Positions 7,761 through 12,708 of a stretch of 12,708 nt of DNA are shown here, piece by piece (position 1 is the first letter of the stretch; each line of letters begins with the position of its first letter). This DNA comes from an uncultured Arenimonas sp. (lineage in GTDB: Bacteria; Pseudomonadota; Gammaproteobacteria; Xanthomonadales; Xanthomonadaceae), in contig CAMPHE010000019.1 of assembly GCA_946885815.1 (NCBI GenBank), positions 1-12,708 of the forward strand. Reading direction: 5' to 3'. The position numbers and the translations under genes were made by a program. The notes under the pieces are model-generated. The model saw only the letters and a program-made list of their open reading frames with translations. It was not told the DNA's origin and did no database searches.

Positions 7761-8119
7761 AGTGGCGGAGCCGGCCGGTAAGCCGGGTTCTGTCGTGGAC
7801 AGTCATTCCTCTGGGACCGACGTCACCGTCGGCCTCGAGCGTCCAACCCGGGTGCGGCACGAGCCGTGCCATCGCACCCCTATTAGGACTTGCTCCGGGT
7901 GGGGTTTGCCGTGCCCCGCGGCGTTGTCCCCGCGGGCGGTGGGCTCTTACCCCACCGTTTCACCCTTGCCACGCACCCTCGCGGGCCGTTCGGCGGTCTG
8001 CTCTCTGTTGCACTTTCCGTCGGCTCACGCCGCCCAGGCGTTACCTGGCACCCTGCTCTATGGAGCCCGGACTTTCCTCGGCGCATTGCTGCGACGCGAC
8101 TGTCTGGCCGGCTCCGCCG
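7761..8119 (-). ncRNA. rnpB: RNase P RNA, bacterial class A (M1 RNA)
   Basis: This is the catalytic RNA that, with the RnpA protein, removes tRNA 5' leaders. The universally conserved blocks are on the minus strand. GAGGAAAGTCCGGGCTCC lies at 8079-8062 and the partner block ACAGAACCCGGCTTA at 7793-7779; together they form the P4 core. AGAGGAATGACTG lies at 7812-7800. GGTGAAACGGTGGGGTAAGAG and GGAGCAAGTCCTAATAGGGG are also present between them. The ends are set by helix P1: 8118-8106 reads GGCGGAGCCGGCC and pairs perfectly over 13 bp with 7776-7764. About 359 nt fits class A RNAs. Exact ends are uncertain by a few bases. It lies between rsmI and mraZ on the same strand. Confidence 0.97.
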
Positions 8120-8125
8120 GGGCGG

Positions 8126-8131
8126 ATTGTC
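8126..8131 (-). promoter_or_regulatory. Possible -10 box of rnpB
   Basis: GACAAT on the minus strand (four of six matches to TATAAT) lies 7 bp upstream of the predicted 5' end of rnpB, the right distance for a start near 8119. No good -35 is visible at 16-18 bp. The RNA could also come partly from rsmI read-through. Confidence 0.35.
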
Positions 8132-8175
8132 GCACGGGAACCGCTGACGGACCTCGACGGAAGCTGAGCGGGGAG

Positions 8176-8191
8176 CGGGCGCCGGCGCCCG
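8176..8191. repeat. 16-bp GC-only palindrome between rsmI and rnpB
   Basis: CGGGCGCCGGCGCCCG is a perfect palindrome located 9 bp after the rsmI stop. It could weakly mark the end of rsmI, but it has no loop and no T-run follows it in either direction, so it is not a canonical intrinsic terminator. In GC-rich DNA a palindrome of this size and composition can arise by chance. Confidence 0.35.
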
Positions 8192-8199
8192 TTCGTGCG

Positions 8200-9033
8200 T
8201 CAGCCCTCCCCGCCATACAGCGCTTTCCTCGGCGCCCCGCTGAGTTCCGCCGCCAGCTTCGCGGCGACGGACGGTTTCAGGTGCCCGGCAAGCCGCGCAT
8301 AGATCCGCTGCCCTTCGCGCAGCTTCGCATCGCCGTCGTCGGTGCTGCCACGGACGATCAGCACGAATTCGCCCTTGCGCTGGTTCGGGTCGGCGCCGAC
8401 GCGCGATGCGATGTCGGCGAGCGTGTCGCCGAGTACCGTCTCGAACAGCTTCGTCAGTTCGCGCGCGAGCACGGCCTCGCGTTCGCCGCCGAAGGCCGCG
8501 ACCATGTCGGCGAGCGACTCGTCGATGCGATGCGCGCTTTCGTAGAACACCAGCGTGCGGGGTTCGGCGACGAGCGCGGCGAGGCGTTCGCGGCGCGCGG
8601 CGGCTTTCGCGGGCAGGAAACCCTCGAAGCAGAACCGGTCGCTCGGCACGCCGGCGACCGACAGCGCCGCGATCGCGGCGCACGCCCCCGGCACCGGGCT
8701 GACGCGAACACCGGCAGCGCGCGCGGCGCGCACGAAGCGGTAGCCGGGGTCGCTGACGAGCGGCGTGCCGGCGTCCGAGACGAGCGCGAACGACTCGCCG
8801 GCGCGCAGCCGCTCGACCAGCTTCCACGCCGCGTCGTCCTCGTTGTGCTCGTGCAACGCGATCAGCGGCCGGTCGATGCCCAGCGCCTGCAGCAACTGAC
8901 GCGTGTGGCGCGTGTCTTCGGCGCAGATCGCATCGACCGACGCCAGCACGTCACGCGCACGGGTCGTCAGGTCGCCGAGATTGCCGATCGGCGTCGCGAC
9001 CACGTGAAGAACTCCTGCCGCCGCCGTCGCCAT
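8200..9033 (-). CDS. rsmI: RsmI, 16S rRNA C1402 2'-O-ribose methyltransferase
   Basis: RsmI belongs to the SAM-dependent tetrapyrrole methylase fold and methylates the ribose 2'-OH of C1402 in 16S rRNA, complementing RsmH at the same base. The 277-aa product has the family blocks VVATPIGNLGDLTTRA (11-26), AEDTRHTRQLL (38-48), VSDAGTPLVSDPG (85-97), VPGACAAIAALSVAG (114-128), FCFEGFLPAK (134-143) and ESAHRI (165-170). ATG 9033 gives MATAAAGVLHVVATPIGN and has a GGAAGG ribosome-binding site a few bases upstream; the longer frame upstream is antisense to lppC. It is divergent from the lpoA-like gene with 59 bp between starts, and it runs toward rnpB on the same strand. Confidence 0.97.
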   Translation of the reverse strand: MATAAAGVLHVVATPIGNLGDLTTRARDVLASVDAICAEDTRHTRQLLQALGIDRPLIALHEHNEDDAAWKLVERLRAGESFALVSDAGTPLVSDPGYRFVRAARAAGVRVSPVPGACAAIAALSVAGVPSDRFCFEGFLPAKAAARRERLAALVAEPRTLVFYESAHRIDESLADMVAAFGGEREAVLARELTKLFETVLGDTLADIASRVGADPNQRKGEFVLIVRGSTDDGDAKLREGQRIYARLAGHLKPSVAAKLAAELSGAPRKALYGGEG

Positions 9034-9057
9034 CGTCGCCCTTCCGTTCCGCGCGGG

Positions 9058-9067
9058 TATCATCCTA
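9058..9067. promoter_or_regulatory. Possible divergent -10 region for rsmI and the LpoA-like gene
   Basis: The short AT-richer island TATCATCCTA reads TATCAT (five of six to the -10 consensus) toward the lpoA-like gene on plus and TAGGAT (four of six) toward rsmI on minus. It lies in the 59-bp gap between the two start codons. Matching -35 boxes are not clear on either strand, so this is only a candidate. Confidence 0.35.
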
Positions 9068-9092
9068 GCGGAACACCCACGGACCCCCCGAC

Positions 9093-10829
9093 ATGTCGCG
9101 AATCGCGCCCCTGCTGATCGTCCTCGCGCTGTGCACCAGTTGCGCCAGCGTCGTGTCGCCCACGTCTTCGGTGCAGTACGCCGGTGCCGAGCGCGCCGCC
9201 GCCGATGGCGACCATCTCGCGGCGGCCCGCGCATGGGTGTCCGCCGCCGGCGACAGCCGCGGCGCCGCGCGCGATCACGCGTGGCTGATGGCCGCCGACC
9301 AGTACCTGCTCGCCGGCGACGCGGGCGCCGCGCGCCAGGCGTTCGAAGAAGTGAACCGCCGCCGCCTCGCCGGCGCCGACCTCGCGCGCCACGACCTGCT
9401 GGCGGCGACCTTCCTCGGCGACGCCGATCCCGTCGCGGCGCTCTCGCGTCTCGGCGCGACGCCGTCCAACCTGCCCGAAGACCTGCGCGTGCGCTGGCAT
9501 GCGATGCGCGCCGATCTGCTCGAACGCGCCGGGCGGCCGTTCGATGCCGCCGCAGAACTCGCACTGCTCGCGTCGATCCAGGACCGCGATGCGCGCAGCG
9601 AATCCACGCGGCGCATCGAAAGCCTGCTGGCCGATGCGTCCGACGCCGACCTCGCCCGCGGCAGCGCGGCGCTGCGGCCCGGCCACCCGCTCTATCCGCA
9701 TGCCGCGCGGGCGCTGACACGGCGCGGCCTGGCGCTGCCGCGACCGCTGGAACGCGGCGAATCGTTCGCCGGCCTCGACCAGCTGCCGCCCGCGGATGCC
9801 GACGGCTACCGGCCGCCGACCCGGCTCGGCGTGCTGCTGCCGCTCAGCGGGCCGCTGGCGACCGCCGGCCAGAGCGTGCGCGACGGCATCCTCGCCGGGT
9901 ATTACGGCGAATCGCGCCGGCGGCCGGAAATCCAGTTCTACGACACCGCGGGCCATGCCGGCGGCGTGCGGTCCGCGATCGCCCGCGCGCGCGACGAAGG
10001 CGCGCAGATGCTGCTCGGCCCGCTCACGCGCGAGGAAGTGGGCGCCGTGTTCTCGTCGATCGACGTCGACGTGCCGGTGATCGCGCTCAACCGCGTGCCG
10101 GGCACGCCGCCGCCGGGCAGCACCACGTTCGCGCTCGCGCCGGAAGAGGAAGGCGTGGCCGCCGCCGACCGGCTCGCGGACCGCGGGTTCCGCAACGTAC
10201 TGGTCGTCAGCCAGAACGACGACGGCGCGATGCGCGCGCTGAATGCGTTCCGCCAGCGCTTCGCGGAGCGGGGCGGTTCGGTCGCCGGCGACGCGCGCGT
10301 CAGCGAGGACCAGCCCGACTACCTGCCGACGCTGCAGCGCGCGATGGCGGGCATGCGGCCCGACGCGCTCTTCCTGGCGCTGAAGGCGCCGGCGGCGCGC
10401 CTGCTGTCGAGCCAGATGGATGCGGCCGGCCTCACCGGCGTGCCGCGCGTCGCGACGTCGCTGATCCTGTCCGGCGCGAACCTGCGGCAGGACACGGAGC
10501 TCGACGGCATCGAGTTCCCGGAGCTGCCGTGGCTGCTCGGCCAGCGCGGCGGCGGCCTGCCCGATTCCGACACGCTGGGCGGCACGCTGCCGAGCGCGAA
10601 GGGCGGCGGCGCCCGGCTGTTCGCGTTCGGGCACGACGCGTGGAAGCTCGCCGGGTATCTCGACAAGCTGCTGACCGATCCGGGTGCGTCGGTGCGCGGC
10701 GCGACCGGCGAACTGCGGCTCGACGCGATGGGCAACGTCCAGCGCGCGCCGGCGTGGGCGGTGTTCAGCGGCGGCCGGCCGCGGGCGGCGATGGACGGCG
10801 CGTTGTTGCCGGAGTCGCCTTCGTACTGA
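9093..10829 (+). CDS. lpoA: LpoA/LppC-type penicillin-binding protein activator lipoprotein
   Basis: LpoA-type proteins are outer-membrane lipoproteins that reach through the periplasm and stimulate the transpeptidase of a bifunctional PBP (PBP1A in E. coli). The 578-aa product begins with a short lipoprotein signal (MSRIAPLLIVLALCTSC, lipidated residue probably C17). An Ala-rich helical, TPR-like region follows (about 25-235), then a periplasmic-binding-protein-like domain from about 243 (TRLGVLLPLSGPLATAGQSV), with FAFGHDAWKLAGYL near the end. The family is known from this place beside rsmI and yraN. The lipobox is slightly unusual, with Cys at -3. The start is supported by the signal peptide rather than by a ribosome-binding site, since none is evident. 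It is somewhat shorter than E. coli LpoA (678 aa). The family call is firm; the specific PBP partner is inferred. Confidence 0.9.
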   Translation: MSRIAPLLIVLALCTSCASVVSPTSSVQYAGAERAAADGDHLAAARAWVSAAGDSRGAARDHAWLMAADQYLLAGDAGAARQAFEEVNRRRLAGADLARHDLLAATFLGDADPVAALSRLGATPSNLPEDLRVRWHAMRADLLERAGRPFDAAAELALLASIQDRDARSESTRRIESLLADASDADLARGSAALRPGHPLYPHAARALTRRGLALPRPLERGESFAGLDQLPPADADGYRPPTRLGVLLPLSGPLATAGQSVRDGILAGYYGESRRRPEIQFYDTAGHAGGVRSAIARARDEGAQMLLGPLTREEVGAVFSSIDVDVPVIALNRVPGTPPPGSTTFALAPEEEGVAAADRLADRGFRNVLVVSQNDDGAMRALNAFRQRFAERGGSVAGDARVSEDQPDYLPTLQRAMAGMRPDALFLALKAPAARLLSSQMDAAGLTGVPRVATSLILSGANLRQDTELDGIEFPELPWLLGQRGGGLPDSDTLGGTLPSAKGGGARLFAFGHDAWKLAGYLDKLLTDPGASVRGATGELRLDAMGNVQRAPAWAVFSGGRPRAAMDGALLPESPSY

Positions 10830-10921
10830 GGCCGGGTCGGCGGGGCGTTCCCATACGACGACGGGCGGATTTCCGATCGTCGGGGGACGGCCGTTCCAGG
10901 AGGCTGGACGCGGGAGGGCTC

Positions 10922-11299
10922 ATGCCGCGCGTCGATCGCCTTGCACTCGGGAGTACCGCCGAAGACGCGGCGTGCGCGTGGGCGCTGGCGCGCGGGTGGA
11001 CGCTGCTCGCGCGCAACGTGCGCTACCGCTTCGGCGAGCTCGACCTCGTGCTGCGCGACGGTGCGACCGTCGTGTTCGTCGAGGTGCGACGGCGGCGCGC
11101 GAGCCGGTTCGGCGACGGGGCGGCATCGGTCGATCGCGGCAAGCGCCGGCGCGTGATCCTCGCGGCGCGGGCGTGGCTGGCGGGCCGGCCGCGCTACGCC
11201 GAGGCGCCGTGCCGGTTCGATGTCGCTTCGGTATCGGGGGTCGATGGCGCGCTGGCGATCGAGTGGATCGGCGCGGCGTTCGACGCGGACGACGGCTAG
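10922..11299 (+). CDS. yraN: YraN, UPF0102 endonuclease-like protein
   Basis: YraN proteins have a small restriction-endonuclease-like fold (PD-(D/E)XK type) and a poorly understood role linked by context to DNA or RNA processing. The 125-aa product shows the family core: the N-terminal stretch GSTAEDAACAWALARGWTLL (10-29), RFGELDLVLRDG (36-47) with E39 and D41, VVFVEVRRRR (50-59) with E54 and R56 at the usual acid-x-K/R site, GDGAASVDRGKRRR (64-77) and CRFDV (97-101). ATG 10922 is preceded by a good GGGAGG ribosome-binding site. It lies 92 bp after the lpoA-like gene on the same strand, probably co-transcribed; no terminator or clear promoter was seen in that gap. Only 13 bp separate its stop from that of the converging rhomboid gene. 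Confidence 0.93.
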   Translation: MPRVDRLALGSTAEDAACAWALARGWTLLARNVRYRFGELDLVLRDGATVVFVEVRRRRASRFGDGAASVDRGKRRRVILAARAWLAGRPRYAEAPCRFDVASVSGVDGALAIEWIGAAFDADDG

Positions 11300-11312
11300 C
11301 GATCGTCGCGGT

Positions 11313-12137
11313 TCAACGCCCCCACGGGTCGCGGACGGGCGAAGGTCGATGGGCGTCGCCGTGCGCGCGCGCGTGCGCGTCGAGCGACTGGCGCATCCGC
11401 TGCTGCCGTGCCGCTTCCTCGCGATGCTCGCGCTCCAGCCGGACCGGCCAGTAGCCCCACCACGGGTCGCTTTTCGAGAGCAGCGCGTAGCGGCGCATCG
11501 TGCCCTGCAGCCGCGCCAGCACGCCGACCGCGAACCCGAACGCGAAACCGGCGCCGTGCGCCACGTAGTTGACGCCACCCTCGCCGCCGATCGCGCCACC
11601 GCCGGCCGCGGTCAGCCAGACGTCGACGCCGAACCACAGCAGCAGGAGCCAGAACGCGCCCATCTCCAGCGTGTAGACCGGGAACACCACGATCATCACC
11701 TTCAACGACACGCGGCGGTCGAAGAACATCACCGCGTACGCGCCGGCGATGGCGGCGATGCAGCCGGACGCGCCGATCGACGGGATCGAATGCGCGTTCG
11801 CCGAAACGTACAGCAGGTCGCCGGCGAGGCCGCCGAGGAAGTACACCGCGAGGAAACCGACGATGCCGAGCGCGTCCTCGACGTTGTCGCCGAACATCCA
11901 CAGGAAGAACAGGTTTCCGATCAGGTGCACCCAGCCGCCGTGGATGAACGCGCTGGTGAGGAACTGCGCGGGGCGCGGGTCGGCGGCGATCAGGCCCCAT
12001 TCGCCGAGCCACGCGTCCAGCGCCGCACCCGACGGCATCCCGAGGTACACGAGCACGTTGACGACGATCAGCGTCCACGTCGCCCACGGATGGTGGCGCG
12101 CACTCTCGTCGTTCTCCCACGGCAGGAACCAGATCAT
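11313..12137 (-). CDS. Rhomboid family intramembrane serine protease
   Basis: Rhomboids cleave membrane proteins within or next to their transmembrane segments. The 274-aa product has about six hydrophobic helices (first at about 18-33, last at about 190-209). The catalytic set is complete: HLIGN with H71 and N75 (oxyanion side), IGASG with the nucleophile S124, and YVAHGAGFAFG with H194, which matches the GlpG arrangement H-x3-N / GxSG / AH. A cytosolic charged tail of about 60 residues (212-274), with WWGYW and many His, Arg and Glu, follows the last helix. ATG 12137 has a GGGAGGCGAGG ribosome-binding region. The substrate cannot be told. It converges on yraN and diverges from the 92-aa gene. 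It is not close to GlpG in layout (no obvious N-terminal cytoplasmic domain). Confidence 0.95.
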   Translation of the reverse strand: MIWFLPWENDESARHHPWATWTLIVVNVLVYLGMPSGAALDAWLGEWGLIAADPRPAQFLTSAFIHGGWVHLIGNLFFLWMFGDNVEDALGIVGFLAVYFLGGLAGDLLYVSANAHSIPSIGASGCIAAIAGAYAVMFFDRRVSLKVMIVVFPVYTLEMGAFWLLLLWFGVDVWLTAAGGGAIGGEGGVNYVAHGAGFAFGFAVGVLARLQGTMRRYALLSKSDPWWGYWPVRLEREHREEAARQQRMRQSLDAHARAHGDAHRPSPVRDPWGR

Positions 12138-12184
12138 CCGCGCCTCGCCTCCCGTGGCTTCGCGCGCAGGATAGCCGGGGACCG

Positions 12185-12199
12185 GTGTCGCGGCGACAC
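12185..12199. promoter_or_regulatory. Possible operator: 15-bp perfect palindrome upstream of the rhomboid gene
   Basis: GTGTCGCGGCGACAC is a perfect inverted repeat (7-bp arms, one central base) in the 147-bp divergent gap 12138-12284. It lies about where the -35 of a rhomboid promoter would fall if TATCCT (12174-12169, minus) is the -10. It could bind a dimeric regulator; no family is assigned. The rest of the gap holds no other clear signal apart from the AGGGAG ribosome-binding site of the next gene. Confidence 0.35.
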
Positions 12200-12284
12200 G
12201 CCTTTCACGCGACCCCGGGGGCCGTCACACCGGAAACGCGAGCCGCGGCTTACGGTCGGCGGCGATCCCCAGGGAGCCGCCCCC

Positions 12285-12563
12285 ATGTCGAAGGAAGACC
12301 CGAAGACCCCGCTCGACCACGTCAACACCGCGCTGCTGCAGCTCAAGGAGATGCGGCATTACTCGAAGACGAACGTCGAGCACCTGACGACGCAGTGGCT
12401 GCTGTTCGACGGCGAGCTGAAGAAGCTCGGCCAGTCGGCGCCGTTCGAGGCGCTGGTGGAGAAGCAGGGCAGCGTGCACGACGCGCTGGAGGCGGTGATC
12501 GCCGACCTCGAGTCGCTGGCGACAGAACTGCAGCCGCCGCCGGAGGAACCCGCGGCGGAGTGA
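12285..12563 (+). CDS. Small hydrophilic helical protein of unknown function
   Basis: I do not recognise this family. The 92-aa product has no membrane segment, signal peptide, cysteine or metal-binding motif. Residues about 8-80 look helical and amphipathic (for example LDHVNTALLQLKEMRHY at 10-26 and AVIADLESLATELQ at 70-83), and the end is acidic and proline-rich (PPPEEPAAE). The start MSKEDPK is supported by an AGGGAG ribosome-binding site 8-13 bp upstream, and codon use matches its neighbours. It is divergent from the rhomboid gene and ends 13 bp from the stop of a converging gene. A longer frame upstream overlaps the rhomboid gene antisense and is discarded. A soluble, perhaps oligomeric cytoplasmic protein is the most that can be said. 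Confidence 0.85.
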   Translation: MSKEDPKTPLDHVNTALLQLKEMRHYSKTNVEHLTTQWLLFDGELKKLGQSAPFEALVEKQGSVHDALEAVIADLESLATELQPPPEEPAAE

Positions 12564-12576
12564 CGCCGCCGGCCCG

Positions 12577-12708
12577 TCAGTCGCGCAGGCCGGCCAGTTC
12601 CGCCGCCCGGTCGCCTGCCCCCGCGATCGTTCGCAGCGTGTCGCGATGGCGGCGAGCCGCCCCGGCGTCGCCGGCCGCCGCCGCGGCACGCGCGGCGCCG
12701 GCCAACGC
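12577..12708 (-). CDS. C-terminal end of an unrecognised Ala/Arg-rich protein (cut by window edge)
   Basis: A minus-strand frame is open from the right edge to a TGA at 12579-12577, giving 43 residues that end in TIAGAGDRAAELAGLRD. About 86% of third positions are G or C, as expected for coding DNA in this genome, and the sequence looks helical (Ala, Arg, Leu, Asp-rich). The other minus-strand frames here look like shadows. Too little is visible to name a family. It converges on the 92-aa gene with only 13 bp between the stops. Confidence 0.55.
   Translation of the reverse strand, partial: ALAGAARAAAAAGDAGAARRHRDTLRTIAGAGDRAAELAGLRD

Noticed and set aside
7576..7872. 98-codon minus-strand frame across the REP pair and rnpB
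   Set aside because: It reads through conserved RNase P RNA blocks and a repeat; the amino acid sequence follows from these and there is no ribosome-binding site.
7762..9117. 451-codon plus-strand frame over rnpB and rsmI
   Set aside because: It is antisense to a structural RNA and to a clearly conserved rsmI gene.
9060..10634. 524-codon minus-strand frame opposite the LpoA-like gene
   Set aside because: Typical antisense low-complexity translation; the plus-strand frame has a lipoprotein signal and family motifs.
10830..10921. Small gene or terminator in the gap between the LpoA-like gene and yraN
   Set aside because: Only weak short inverted repeats (CGACGA/TCGTCG with a 15-base loop) and the yraN ribosome-binding site are visible.
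1..12708. An undescribed multi-gene defence, mobile or biosynthetic system
   Set aside because: Nearly all the long coding sequence belongs to well-known conserved core families in familiar order; the only unassigned genes are one 92-aa protein and a 43-aa fragment at the edge.

Overview
The window is a high-GC (roughly 70%) gammaproteobacterial core-genome segment. Gene order and protein sequences point to the Xanthomonadales (Lysobacteraceae: Xanthomonas, Lysobacter, Luteimonas or a relative). That placement rests on RsmH, FtsI and MurE sequences resembling the Xanthomonas/Xylella type, on the synteny, and on REP-like repeats of a style I associate with this group. The genus is not determined.

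Layout. Positions 1-7408, minus strand, hold the first part of the division and cell wall (dcw) cluster. In transcription order it runs mraZ, rsmH (mraW), ftsL, ftsI, murE, murF, mraY, with mraY cut by the left edge. All the junctions overlap by a few bases (ATGA or TGATG; at mraZ/rsmH only if a GTG start is used), so the block looks like one translationally coupled operon. It is driven by a promoter near 7484-7513 that runs into a 10-bp-phased MraZ-box operator. Positions 7409-7760 hold this control region and a large REP-like inverted repeat. Positions 7761-8119 (minus) encode RNase P RNA (rnpB). Then come rsmI (minus) and, divergently, an lpoA/LppC-type lipoprotein gene and yraN (plus). A rhomboid protease gene (minus) meets yraN tail to tail. 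A 92-residue protein of unknown function (plus) and the 3' end of an unrecognised minus-strand gene finish the window.

How the genes work together. MurE and MurF complete the UDP-MurNAc-pentapeptide (MurE carries the meso-DAP signature), and MraY moves it onto the lipid carrier. FtsI cross-links septal wall, FtsL belongs to the FtsQLB divisome control complex, and the LpoA-like lipoprotein would activate a bifunctional PBP from the outer membrane. RsmH and RsmI both modify C1402 of 16S rRNA, and rnpB processes tRNA 5' ends. The mraZ-rnpB-rsmI-lppC-yraN order is also, as I recall it, that of Pseudomonas, so it is conserved rather than new.

I found no defence system, CRISPR array, transposase gene, phage gene or other novel multi-gene system. 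The most unusual observation is at the 3' end of ftsI. Its last ~36 codons consist of repeat DNA: a REP-A-like sequence, a perfect 44-bp palindrome, and a 14-mer that recurs beside the rnpB-mraZ repeat. All are translated in frame, giving FtsI a collagen-like Gly-Pro tail just before the murE start. The MraZ-box array, with five to seven phased repeats, is also longer than the three-repeat operator I know from E. coli.
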